A stretch of 64,000 nucleotides of DNA from contig NC_039359.1 in NCBI RefSeq assembly GCF_003573695.1, forward strand, positions 142,001,112 to 142,065,111. The letters run 5' to 3'. This DNA is from Papaver somniferum (lineage: Eukaryota; Streptophyta; Magnoliopsida; Ranunculales; Papaveraceae). Below the pieces are notes generated by a model that worked only from the letters and a program-made list of their open reading frames with translations, was not told the DNA's origin and did no database searches. The translations under genes were made by a program, and so were the position numbers. The stretch's first letter is position 1. Each line of letters begins with the position of its first letter. Shown here piece after piece: positions 11,596 to 22,953 of the stretch.

Positions 11596-12771
11596 AAGTA
11601 AATAATGCATGAACTTCTGAATGGAATGAATCAGAGCTAGGCATGCTTTTCCTGCTTTAGGGTATCTGAGTTCAGCATCCGTCAAAGTCCGACTGAAGTA
11701 GTTTATAGGGTTCTCAATACATTCCTCATCTTCTTGGGAGAGGAAAGCTTCGACAACAGTATCACTAAAAGCAGTGTTGAGACATAACAGTCTTCCTTGT
11801 ACAGGAGATTTCATGACGGCTGGAGAAAACAGTATCTGTTGAATCTTCCGAAAAGCCTCTTGTTGCAGCGGCGTCCAAACAAAACTTGCCCCTTTCTTCA
11901 GCAAGTGAGTGAATGAGGCAACCAATTGAGCTAAACCTGGTATGAAACGCCGGATGTAGTTTACCCTACCCATGAATCTCTGGAGTTCTTTCACAGTTCG
12001 TGGAGGTGGCATCGTGAGGATGGCTTGGGTTTTGGCTGGGTCGACTTTGATTCCCTCGGCAGTCACTTGGAAACCTAGAAATTTGCCCGAAGAGATGCTA
12101 AAGGCACATTTCAAAGGATTCATCTTTAGCTTGTATTCACGACACCTTTCAAACACCTGTCGCAGCACTTCTATATGGGATGCCCGGGTTTTGGATTTAA
12201 CCACTATGTCATCCACGTAGTCCTCAACTTGTTTATGCATCATATCATGGAAAATTGCTGTCATGGCGCGCTGGTAGGTGCCGCCAGCATTTTTTAAACC
12301 GAAAGGCATCACGGTATAGTAAAAGTTTCCGAGAGGAGTACGAAAGGCTGTCTTACTTGCGTCGTGCTTGTACATCTTTATTTGATTGTAGCCACTCTAC
12401 CCATCCATGAAATAGAACATGTCGTGTCCACTGGTGGAGTCTACCAGCATATCGATGTTAGGGAGAGGAAAATCGTCCTTGAGGCAGCATTTGTTCAGAT
12501 CCCTAAAATCAACGCAACAACTGATTTGGCCGCTCTTTTTTTTTACTGGAACCACATTGGCTAACCAGGTGGGATGGTGAATGGGTTTGATGAAACCAGC
12601 GGCTAATAGTTTTTGAACTTCAATTTTGATCTATTCTTCTATATCGTGTTTGAATTGCCTTGGGGATTGTTTGACTGGCTTGGATCTGGATATTACATGT
12701 AGATGATGTGTGACCAGTTTCTCGTCCAGGCCAGGCATCTCCTCGTACGTCCACGCGAATACATATCGATA
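11596..12771 (-). pseudogene. Tat reverse transcriptase and first RNase H
   Basis: The frame reads ANVVPVKKKSG and CCVDFRDLNKCCLKDDFPL in the N-terminal half, the MPFGLKNAGGTYQRAM motif, and the catalytic YVDDIVVKS (near 12190-12220). The thumb follows (FMGRVNYIRRFIPGLAQLV), then a degenerate first RNase H (LNTAFSDTVVEAFLSQEDEE, INYFSRTLTDAELRYPKAGK). It lies in the same frame as the upstream protease. Nonsense codons: TAA at 12772-12774, TAG at 12631-12633, TAG at 12397-12399 (inside FMDG-stop-SGYNQI), and TGA at 11593-11595. No frameshift was seen in this part. Confidence 0.9.
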
Positions 12772-12774
12772 TTA

Positions 12775-14205
12775 CTTAAGAATGTTCACAAGTTTTTCAC
12801 GTTCGTCAGCGCATAGAGTTGAACTGATGGAGATAGGCCATGGAGATTTCTCGCTTCCGATGTTGACGACTTCGAGTTCGTCTGTGGTGGAGTTGGTTCC
12901 GTTCTGCAGTTGTTGTGGTGCGTTTGGCACCTCCTCTTGTGGCTCACTGCTGTGATTCCATTCCATTGGGCGGAGAGACTGGGTGGTAGTCTCCCCTGCT
13001 AATTGCTAACAGTGGCGCCGATATACGGTTTTCCCTTTTTCGTCACGATTTGCGATAAAATCCCTCTCCCGCTTGGTATGAGTGTGAGTTATGCTTTCAC
13101 TTGATGAGGGGATATTGGCATGTTTTTCTTTTGGAGGGAGAACATGAGGTCGGGTATCTTGGTGCAGCGATGTGAGTCTGTCCTTTTCTTCGATTGATGT
13201 CGATGTCGGGAGCGGAGTGCAGTGGAATCTGCCTGACGAGTCCCGCGAATTTTCCCTTGGTTCGAATATCTCCATACTGCAGATTGGAGCATAAGGAGAT
13301 AACGACGCGGGGATACGAATAACTTCTTCATTCAACATGGTCTTCAGACACTGGTGATATGTTGAATGAATGATCCTGTTATCGTGGAGCCACGGTCTCC
13401 CCAGTATCATTTGGTAGTTTGGATCCTTTTCAATTACCTCTAACTTTACCTTTGACTTGATTGGCCCTACCGACAGATTCAGGTTGATGTATTCATATGT
13501 GCTGGTTAGGTTGCCTTCGAAATCCGTCATCATGGTAGACTGACATATGATTTTGCTTGACCGCACCTTGGATATCCTGAGAGTTCTGAGAGTAACAACG
13601 TTGGAGGACGCCCCCGTGTCGACGAGGGACCTTTTGAACTCCGAATCTTTGATGCGAGAAGTGACGTGTAGGGCCCGGATATTCCCTTCTTCTTCCATCA
13701 TGTCGTCCTCAGTAAATGTAATATTGTTGACGGACATCTCTGATCTTGGAGTCTTTGATCGCGAGGGAACTAAACATGCGACTAGGGCTATTTGATTGAT
13801 AGCAGCAAATGTTTCTGCTCGCTGGTCTTTTGAAAGGTGTAAAAGTTCACATAAATTTTCCACCAACGCAGCTGCTTCCTTGTCTACCGGTTTCTGATTG
13901 GTGGTGAAGTTGTTAACTTGAGAGTGATCATCCGTGACGTCAGTCCCCAGTCTTTGAGTTTCTGGGGTGGATGAATCATTCGGATCCGATGTCAGGCTGA
14001 TAAGAAAGTTGAGTATGTTGTTGATTGCATCGTTCATCAGGTCCATGTTTCTTCCGTGGATCTCCTGGACTCATGACAATTCGTCCAACTTCGGAATTTC
14101 TCCATTGGTTGCGCCATTAGGTGTCGTATTGGGAGGAGGAGCGTTGTCATTTCCCGGAGCCTGAGTGGAGTTTGAGATTGTGGACTCAGCTCCAAGACCG
14201 ACCAT
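12775..14205 (-). pseudogene. Tat truncated gag and protease
   Basis: An ATG at 14205 (MVGLGAESTISNSTQAPG) opens the polyprotein; a TGA at 14071-14073 interrupts it at codon 45 and the frame resumes with MDLMNDAINNILNF at 14046. After about 70 residues the sequence passes directly into a protease-side linker (ENLCELLHLSKDQRAETF). The capsid-like gag domain and zinc knuckle are therefore missing, presumably by an internal deletion. The aspartic protease is clear: SLVDTGASSNVV with the catalytic Asp and QMILGRPWLHDNRIIHS in the flap/C-terminal part. A TAG at 13006-13008 and a TAA at 12772-12774 follow in the linker to the reverse transcriptase. Confidence 0.85.
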
Positions 14206-14271
14206 CTTCTGAAAATTGAATCGAAAAGTGAAATTGGGAATTGAAAATTGATATTGTAACCGAGAGATTAA

Positions 14272-14290
14272 TCTCCCACTATGGTCGCCA
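14272..14290 (-). other. Primer binding site of the Tat element
   Basis: On the minus strand TGGCGACCATAGTGGGAGA follows the LTR end (…CCCACAAACA) by 2 nt. It has the TGGCGAC start seen in primer binding sites of Tat/Ogre elements, which match a tRNA-Arg-type 3' end. Which tRNA is used is inference. Confidence 0.6.
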
Positions 14291-14292
14291 AT

Positions 14293-16170
14293 TGTTTGTG
14301 GGTGAAAACCGTTTCTGTTGATTTCGTAATTTCGTGTGAGTGCGGGTGAGAAACAAATCTAAACCCAAAACAATGTACTGAACAGGAGTACTTTTGATTC
14401 GAGAGATCAATTTGTAAAATCCTGTCCTAATCCAATAAATGTCCGTTCCAGGCTTGCTTCGGTCACAAAGTGAAGGAGAAGGGTTGGTCTTAGGGAGGGA
14501 AGTGAAGAAAGTGTTGAGGCCAGAATAGTTGATTCTGGAATGTGGGTGTTTTGTGACTTGTATCCGAAAGTTGAACTGGCGAGTTGAATGGAAAGCTACC
14601 GGGTGATTTCTGTATGTGTATTGTTCTCCTGACCAAAAACTTGTCGTTTGGTGGAAATAGGTGAAACCTATTTATACAAGTCATAATAAAACGTACCCTG
14701 GCCTCGTAAGAAGTTGAAGCGGTTGAGTGGTGGAAAAGTGGTAACGGATAACGCCTGGAATTTATGTTTCCACAATGAAGATGCATTTCACCACTTATTT
14801 CTTGCCATTACTAACCACCTCACTCTTATGACACTTTCTTGTAACGGGCGTATTGCACGCCGCACGCTGTAAACCGCCAGACCAATACCCTGATGAGCAT
14901 CCCCCAGTTTGTGACATGTTTTGATGTCTCGAGTGTTTTCATTGGAAAACATGTAGCATGTTGCTATATGCGGCAAGTTAAGATAGAGAGTCTTCCGGTT
15001 CAGTGACGACCTTCGACGGCCGAGATTTTGCATCTCAGGAGGAAGGGCAGTCGTTGATCGCGGCTATCTTCCGTTTGGCGGCCAGTGGCGTGTCCGTGGT
15101 GCTGGCATGGATTGCGCATGCCTTTGGAGTGGCCGAATTAGGGTTTGACACAAACCGTGGAATTTGGCATTGCGGCCAGAAGTTGCCACAGACTTGGTGG
15201 CGAACTTGTACGACTGAGATCCTCACCTCAAGAGGAAGGGTAGCCATTGATTATGTCTACCTTCCGTTGGTGGCCAGAGGCGTGGTAGCGTAGCTGGCAT
15301 GCGCGTGCGGCGAGCGCGTCTGGCATGCGCGTCTGGCATACACGTCTGGCATGCGCATCTGGCATGCGCGTATGGCATGCGCGTATGGCATGCGCGTATG
15401 GCATGCGCGTATGGCATGCGCGTCTGGCATGCGCGCCTGGCATGTGCGGCATGCGCGTGCGACATGCTGGCGTTTTTTGGGAAGCTAGCGCGTTTTTGGG
15501 AAGCTGAAGTGTTTTTGGAAGCCAACTTAGTATGGCAACCTTTTTGAGGCCGTGGAAAGTTTTGGAGCAACCCGATTGGTTGACGGGAAGTGGGGTCAGC
15601 ATGCTAGGGCGTGGACATACTTCCAACGCGCAGTGGCGGATTTGAAGTGACCTGATTGGTCGACAGAAAGAGGGTTAGCATGCTTGGGCGCGTCCGCACT
15701 TTTAGCGCACTGTGGGCGATTCGGTTGCCTAGATTTATTAACCATGGTTTCGACCAACGGGGTCCAGTATACTTTGCGGGGCGCGAAACCCTAATTTTCA
15801 AATTAGTTAGGTTTATGAGTTTTTTGCGAGTTATCACAATAATTAGCTGGATTTTGTATCCTGTCATACAAAAATCTTTATCTACAGGATGCAGTGTGCT
15901 TTCTGTCTGAGCATTTCGTGCGATGGCCTTAACTTTGGTACTTCGAGGTTCATGCTACTCCGCTGGGAGTGAACATAAATCCGTCATGCCATACCGATCA
16001 AGGGTTCTGCTGGGGAACATAGCACAAGAAAGTACTCAGTGAATCTCGTATTGGCGAGGTGCCGAAATTTACAGAGTGTTATGGATAAAAGTGTATTGAG
16101 CGGCTCAATAAATGTGTCGGTGGAGAGGTTAGTACTCCCAGCACCGTTTCCTTGCAGAGTGACGTCACAT
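14293..16170 (-). repeat. Tat 5' LTR (far end uncertain)
   Basis: The plus-strand left end TGTTTGTGGGTGAAAACC is the LTR edge next to the primer binding site. No coding sequence is present; overlapping ORFs in 15035-15626 come from a GC-rich 12-bp minisatellite. The far end is set only by where the sequence changes character near CACATCTGATGCAAGG, and the second LTR is outside the window, so the length is approximate. Confidence 0.5.
15294..15470. repeat. 12-bp GC-rich minisatellite
   Basis: Some 13 to 14 tandem copies of a 12-bp unit TGGCATGCGCGT with small changes (GCGCGTA, GCGCGTC, ACACGTC). Each unit carries the palindrome GCATGC and several CpG sites, unlike the AT-rich surroundings. 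It lies within the putative Tat LTR. Confidence 0.9.
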
Positions 16171-17176
16171 CTGATGCAAGGTTTTATGATTTTAACCCTA
16201 AGCTAAAAACCACCATCAACAACTGTTTCATTCCCTAATATATCTTTCAAGTCGTGCATATTGAACACAAAACTGTGAAGCATGAACACTCTAGATAGAC
16301 ATAATATTAAGGAATACAATAAGAGGTTTATTTCTTAACCATTAAAATTTGTAGATAAGACATTGACATAGTCGTTTGAACGCTATTGTGATTATGTATG
16401 GGTATGAGCTGAGGATTTCATCCTAGGAAACAATGTTTTACATGTGTTTTAAGGAAGTAAGTTCATGAACTTGTTTTGTGAATCGAAAAGGAAATCGCCA
16501 GGCGTTATTGGTAGTGTTATTCATTGCATATCTTATGAACTACCAATATGTGTGATTAGTATAACCGCTCATGACTTGTGTTGTGTTCTTGGTAAAACTA
16601 TTCACAAAGGCCTTACTTTTGTATTGGTATGATTTTTATTAGTGAAACCGATCTTAAGTAATCACCTGAGATGGTATGATCTATTTTGTGATTTTGTGTA
16701 TGACCAACTCTGGCTAAAGGGGAACCGATCCTAGTAAGATGTGAAACACATCACAAAGGGGAATCAATCCTTGTATAAGGTGCAGCAAGTTTGTATCAGA
16801 AAGGGGAACCGATCATATGGACATGTGCAACACGTTTTTAGGCATAGGGGAACCGATCCTATGGACATGTGCAAAACATACAAGTTAGATACCATATATA
16901 TGTGAGGAACCGATCCTAATACCTAGTCAACCGAATTTTGGAAAGCCAGTGTGACTATGCACAGTACTCACATGGAGGTAGAACCGAAACTTGTTTTGGT
17001 AGAACCGTTAAACCCATGATTTGTGATTGAGTGTTCTTGATTAATTGCATAGTTCTTAAAAATCAGATGAACCAATTCTAAACTTGTTTGGAAGTGTGGA
17101 AAATTGGTTTCAAGGTTGTAAGTATGAAAGAGGACTTACAAAGTAAGGATGTCGACATACTTTGAACATTTGCAGT
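16171..17176 (+). repeat. Old copia LTR-like sequence, left piece, with internal repeats
   Basis: No coding sequence. Between about 16705 and 16925 the motif GGGGAACCGATCCTA, often followed by TGGACATGTGCAA, recurs four to five times. The sequence continues, after removal of the solo LTR and its duplication, at 19587, and later ends in U5-like sequence at 49964-50480. I interpret this as one old plus-strand LTR related to the Sire family; its left edge is not defined. Confidence 0.45.
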
Positions 17177-19581
17177 TGGTAGGCTTCTAAAAGGTCCTAC
17201 AAATTATAACCGCAAGTGCACGGTCGTCAGTTGTAGCTCGTGCAAGTACGGGTCGATCCACAGAGATCGGGTGTGTTTTGTAGTGTTCTAGCTAATTGGG
17301 TTCCTAATTAGCTGTTGGGCTATGAATACCCTTTGAAATGGGTTGAACTGAGCTTGGGCTCAGTTGGTCCTTGAAGTGTAAATGGGCTTGTGATTAAAGT
17401 TGGCTTTGGCCTTATTCCTAAGAATGAACTGGGCTTAAACTTTTGGTTCAAACCTGGGCTTGGTAACTGTGAACTGGGCCTTTGGGCTTCACTGAATTGG
17501 ACTTTGGCTTTGTAACTTATTAGCTTTGGAACAGCAGCAGACAACAACAACAGTAGCAGTGCAGCAGAAGCACAAGGCAGTAAAGAGGAAGGAAAACAGC
17601 AGCACTGCAAGTGAAGCAACAGCAGCAGGAGAAGTGCTGCAGGGCAAGTGCAAGAGAAGTGGAGTGGCAGCAGGAACTGCAGAAAGGCAGCAGCAGCAGC
17701 TGCAAGGGAAGGAAAGCAGCAGCACTGCAGCTGCACAAGCAGTGCACAGAAAGAAGGCAGCAGCACTGTACACAGCTGCACAAGCAGTGGAGAAGCAAGG
17801 TAGGGAAACAACAAGAGAAGCAACAGAGTTGCAGCAAGCCAAAAGAAGTAGCAGCAATAGAAGTAAATCAGCAAATAAAATGAACATGGAAGTAAAACAG
17901 TGACAGAAACAAAGAACAAAGCAACTACAAGCATAAAACAGTGCAAGATGAACCAAGGCCTAAGCCAAGGGCAGGGGTGATAAAGAAACTGAAATGAAGC
18001 AAGGCTAGACTAAGGCATTCAGGAGGTATACTAAAAGAATGGGAAGAGAACTAGCTTGCTATGAGCACTAGTTTCTCCCAAAGCTCAATCAACACTGCAA
18101 CCTAAGCATACACAAGGAATGGCAAGAAAATCAGCTTGCTATGAGCACTGATTTCTTCCATTGCACAATTAGTTCAAAGCTTCACAGATACCTAGCCTAG
18201 CATTCCATCAATTGTGACAGCAAATTAAACACAACATTACACAAACATTACATGGCAGTGAGCAACAACACATGTTAACAGGACAAATGTAACAGGAATG
18301 AATTGGAAATCAAACATGAAATTAAACAATCACATAACATTAACAAAACATAACATAAGCACATTTAACAGTGACAAAGCAAGAAATTAAAACATACACA
18401 TTTAACTGAAATTGAACTGAAACATGAACTGAGCTGAAACTGAAAATTAACAGGACATGAAAGTCCTGGATGCTGGCTATTCCAAGCATAGTTTCTACAA
18501 CACACCCAAAGTTCCTATTTATACCCACAGACAATTAGGGTTCTACCCATTTTCACCCAAAATATCAGTAGCTAGGGTTGGTGATTACTCACCCAATTTG
18601 ACACAATCACTCCATTTTGATGTCGACCCATGCTTCTATTTGTCCTTCTCTACCTCTCCATGCCTTCAATTTCACTCTAGCTCGACCTAATTTACCTATT
18701 TCACACTTTAGGGTTTCGGTTGAAAATGTGTGGAATAAGTGAATTAGATGGACTAGGGAGATGGGAACAATGATGGGTTATCATTGTTTGACGTGGTGAC
18801 AGAGAGTGGGTGGCGGAGCAGGTGGTGACAGAGGTGGAGAAGGTGGTGGCGGACATGGTGTCTCTGCAGAGCTGCAGAGGGGAGGTGATGGAGGAGAGGC
18901 TCGACTGTTTGGGAGAGAAGGGGGGTGTTTGGTTAGGTGGATGGGTTCGGTCGCTAGGGTGTGAGGCGGGTCTACCGAATCTTGATGTTCTGTGACTCTG
19001 AGCTGCGAGATGCGAAGATGGTAGGTAGATCGGACGGTGATGTGAAGTGAAGCTTGTAGCGACCGTCAGATTTTTTGATACAACGAAGTTAACGGCTCTA
19101 GATGGGGTTAGGTGTTGTAGTGTAAGGCGGAGATATCAAACGTTGATGAACAGCAAGGGAGCGACCGTTGGATTCAACTACTATCTAATCTGAAGGCTTG
19201 GAATTTCAGCGCTGTGGTGTTTGGCAGAGACTTCAGATTTTGATGCTCTATGAAGGAGCGACCATCGGATGCTTCTGAGAACTGATCTGATGGCTGAGAA
19301 CGGAGGCGCTTTTGTGTGTAGAAAATGAGGTTGTGCGCACCATTCTTCGCGGTTTCCTTGCGTAATTTCTCCCGGCTTTTCACTACTTTTCTGCTCTTTT
19401 CGCTCCGCGACTCATCCGAACTTTATTTATTACCTAAAAATGCAAAATTAAGTAAGAAAAATATTTATTCTTGAAAACAATGAAAATACAGAATATGGGA
19501 TAAAATGTAGAATTAGTGCACAAAAGATGAGTTAAATGCCAACAAAAAGGGATAAATATATACAATATTTGGCACTCATCA
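17177..19581 (-). mobile_element. Solo LTR of a Ty3/gypsy element
   Basis: This 2405-bp unit starts TGGTAGGCTT and ends ACTCATCA on the plus strand and is flanked by perfect 5-bp duplications GCAGT (17172-17176 and 19582-19586). No internal region or second LTR is attached, so it is a solo LTR left after recombination. On the minus strand it starts TGATGAGTGCCAAAT and ends in the sequence around GACCGTGCACTTGCGG, features I know from plant gypsy LTRs. GCAGCA-rich DNA at 17520-17870 produces long but meaningless ORFs on both strands. Confidence 0.92.
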
Positions 19582-19586
19582 GCAGT

Positions 19587-20628
19587 AACGCTTATCTTTA
19601 ATTGTTCAAAGTTATTCCTTAATAGCTAAAGGAAGAAAATCCCAGGATCGAAAAATGAATAAGTTAAGAATCTTTTATTTAAGGTTTTTAATTTTATTTT
19701 AGGAAAACGAGAATTAGTAATGTGCATTTACTAGTTGAAGATTTTTCAAAGAGATTTTCGGTCAATATTTTGGACAGAGCATTTCCAGGAATTACGAAAA
19801 CCGAATTTGGAATTTATTGCATATCTTGAGAATATTTTCGGTTTTGGAAATTCCTTGGTGTCCAAACTTCCTTGTCTATAAATACTTGAAGTTTGCATTT
19901 CTAGCAAACTAATCCTTCGTGACAGCAAACTTCCTCGGTTGTGTTGTTACTGGTGAAGCCGCCTATTCGGAGAGGAGAGTAACCTAATTAGGAGAAATCT
20001 CATACGACCGCTCAGTTTAAAGTCTTCTTTGGGATTGAGAAGCTCTATTAGTACCGTTGGTGGGAAACTAGATAATTGTGGTTTATCTTTTGTTTTCGAT
20101 TGATTTGATTGACTAACGGTGGTTGAATTTTGATTGCACCTAGTTTGTTTATGCTTGAGAATCTTCTCTTCTGATATAAGATTCACTCAAACAAGATCGA
20201 AGTTTCGACAGGGATATTTAGATTGTTTGTAGTTTTAAAGACGATCTTGTGATAATCCGTTGTTAACGGACTCCGTTTTGTGCGTGATTAATCACAAGAG
20301 ATTCAAGTTGTTGTGTGCGGGAGTTTATTGAAGATTTAATAAGATTTGAAGACAAAGAAGATATTGAAGATTTCTGATTTGGGTTTATAATCTTTGGTGT
20401 GCACAATACATGTTTCGGTAAAAGAGGATCCAACTATAATCGGTTTATCCTTGTGGTAGATTAGATTGATTAGTTGTGTAGATTGGCATCAATATAATTC
20501 TTTGTGATTAAAAGTATTGATTGCAAAATCTTAAAAATTACCTTTGGTAGTTGAGAATAACATAGATCTAAGAACCTAACGAAGGAGTTTATTGAGATAA
20601 ACAGAAGAGCCTTTGTCGAACTCACATC
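19587..20628 (+). repeat. Old copia LTR-like sequence, middle piece
   Basis: This is the continuation of 16171-17176 after the solo LTR. A TATA box (CTATAAATAC at about 19876-19885) is followed by leader-like sequence. It stops at 20628 where Sire-B begins, and continues at 49964. Confidence 0.45.
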
Positions 20629-22953
20629 TGTTAGAGCATAGCTCGGTCGACCTCACATGCGTTGCTATCTCAAGCATGTTTGTCAATGTTAGTGATCAAA
20701 ACTATGAGTCTTGATTTCTAGCCTACATAGCTAAGTATCAGACTAGGATAGAAAAGTGTAGTTGAGCTCAAGGACTTCATGGCGATTCATCATACAACGA
20801 CGAAGATTTACTCAAGGAACCGTGGAACTTCATCAACAAAAAGGTATGTGGAGACTTGAACTTATCTATCACTCCAAAGTCTATCTCTTCTATCTCTTAC
20901 TTCTTATGAGACAAAAGTCGTATGCTATATAGACTGGATCATACACATTTGATATTTCGAGCCGAGTATATCTCGCCTATCTTTATCTCGAAATCATCTG
21001 TTGGTAAAGCGTTTCGCTTTGATCAAGTTTACCTTCACCTAGTGACGAAAGTCATGAAAAGTTTCAATTACTTTGAGATGCTCTGACGTGAAATGGTCTG
21101 TGAATAACGACTATATAACGTCCTCTCAGAATGTCTCAATGATTGGAATGAGATTTTAGATTACATAACCATGTATTCCTTAATCCTAAGTTTTCAAAAT
21201 TTGTTGATTGAGAGAAACCGGAGGAATTGGCTCCGCGAACCCAGTCCGCGAACTGACGGAAGTTCTCGACCGAGAATTTCTATTGGGACTTTCCAAAAAC
21301 TCGTTTGCGTGTAAGTCCGCAAACTGGCGAAAGTCTCTTTTCCGAGATTTTCTATTGAGTTTGGAAAACTCCACCGGTTGTCTTAAGTACGCGACCTTGT
21401 TTGTGAGCTTAAGTGGTTATGATCTAAAGATGTGTTTTGAACATAAAACTTAAATTACTAAGGAATGACTAATGCAAACCGTGGCTATAAAGTTCATGAG
21501 CCGATTCAATCGAATCGAATCATCTTTGTTTCAATTGTATCTTGTGTAGTTACATATCTCATAGCAATTGAACAACTCTCTCACTAGTTCATTTGAGTCA
21601 ATTGAACTAGTTAGGTGAAGAAGAACAAGGTTAATATGAAATTCTCATATGTTGAACCAACATACACGTACACGTTTGGGCATGGTTTTCACAAACCCAG
21701 TAAACTTCTACCCAAGTGTGTGTGACAAGCTAAGTTTTCGATCTAACGGTTGAGAAATATTAGCTTGAATATAAATCAGGTTTTCATCTAACGGTGAATA
21801 TGGATTGCTTTGTAACTAAGGCAAAACCCTGATTTGAAGGCTATATAAAGAAGACATCTATCATTGTGCAAAATTAATCCCCACACGGCTGTGTGATACT
21901 AGTGCGCTCGCTAGAGTCGATTCTCCTTTAACCTTTGGTTTTCTTCTCTAAAACCAGGTTAACGACTTAAAGACTTCATTGGGATCGTGAAGCCAGACCG
22001 ATACTACGTTTATCGTAGTTGTGTGATCTGATATTGTATCTTCTATCGTACAAGTACAATATTTGATTGGCTTGAGATCGTGAGGGTTCTCTGATAGGCG
22101 AGATAAAGAAGTCATAAACATCTTCGGCTCACTGCTTGTAATTCCTCGACAAACCGCTTGTGTAGTCAGGAAGGATTATAGAGAGGTGATTGATTAATCT
22201 AGGCTGTTCTTCGGGAATATAAGAACGGATTATCAATTGGTTCATGTTCACCTTGATTTCTTATCTTAAGACGGAACAAAACCTAGGGTTTATCTATGGG
22301 AGACAGATTTATCCTTTGATAGACTTTTTTGTGTGAGACATAATTATTTATTATCAAGTCTGCGATTTTGGGTTGCAGCAAGTCTTGGTTGTGGGTGAGA
22401 TCATCTAAGAGAATCAAGTACGCAGTATTCTGCTGGGATCAGAGGCGTAGGAGTAAACTGTACCTTGGATCGTTGGGAGACTGATTGGGGTGCACTATAG
22501 TCCATCCGAAGTTAGCTTGGAGTAGGCTAGTGTCTGTAGCGGCTTAATACAGTGTGTATTCAATCTGGACTAGGTCCCGAGGTTTTTCTGCATTTCCGGT
22601 TTCCTCGTTAACAAAATCTCTGGTGTCTGTGATATTTCTTTTCCTCATTATATTTGTTATATAATTGAAATAATACAGGTTGTGTGTTCGTGATCATCAA
22701 TTGGAAATCCAACCTTTGGTTGTTGATTGATATTGATTGATCCTTGGACATTGGTCTTTGGTACCGTACAAGTATTCCTTGTATTTGATAAAGACTCGCT
22801 ATTGTTTTTAGCTCGAGTAAAAATCAAATCAAGAGAGAGATATTAACTCCTTGAGATACTTTTATCTAGATTGAGTCTGACTGTCTAGTTGATTCTCTAG
22901 CAAAGAATTTCGGAGTTAGTCCATACAGATTGCTAACCGAAATATTGGGTGGT
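20629..22953 (+). repeat. 5' LTR of Sire-B, left part
   Basis: Matches 47579-49958. A TATA box (CTATATAAAG) lies near 21841. CGCGAACT/AGTCCGC repeat motifs occur at about 21235-21325. The LTR is cut 23 bp before its end by the Athila insertion and completed at 38037-38059. Confidence 0.95.

Larger units (their letters stand above)
1..16170 (-). mobile_element. Tat-lineage Ty3/gypsy retrotransposon, partial and decayed
   Basis: The minus strand reads, from right to left, an LTR (from 14293), a primer binding site, gag remnant, protease, reverse transcriptase, two RNase H domains and integrase. This domain order is Ty3/gypsy. The second, archaeal-type RNase H (motifs FLDGSS and NNSAEYEAF) is a hallmark of the Tat lineage. 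A Sire-type copia element (3032-11004) splits it. The 3' LTR must lie left of position 1, so the element leaves the window. The right limit near 16170 is approximate because I could not match the LTR end to a second copy. The element is dead: gag is largely deleted, six nonsense codons interrupt the 14205-11005 frame, and the integrase is frameshifted. Confidence 0.8.

Noticed and set aside
15294..15470. Regular repeat array, considered as a CRISPR
   Set aside because: There are no unique spacers; units abut directly, and the context is plant retrotransposon DNA.
15035..15626. ORFs with repeated CHTRMPYAHA-type peptides on both strands
   Set aside because: They are translations of the 12-bp minisatellite in a putative LTR.
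17320..17956. Long overlapping minus-strand ORFs rich in Leu, Cys and Ala, and plus-strand Gln-rich ORFs
   Set aside because: They come from GCAGCA-rich low-complexity DNA inside a solo LTR; no protein motif is present.
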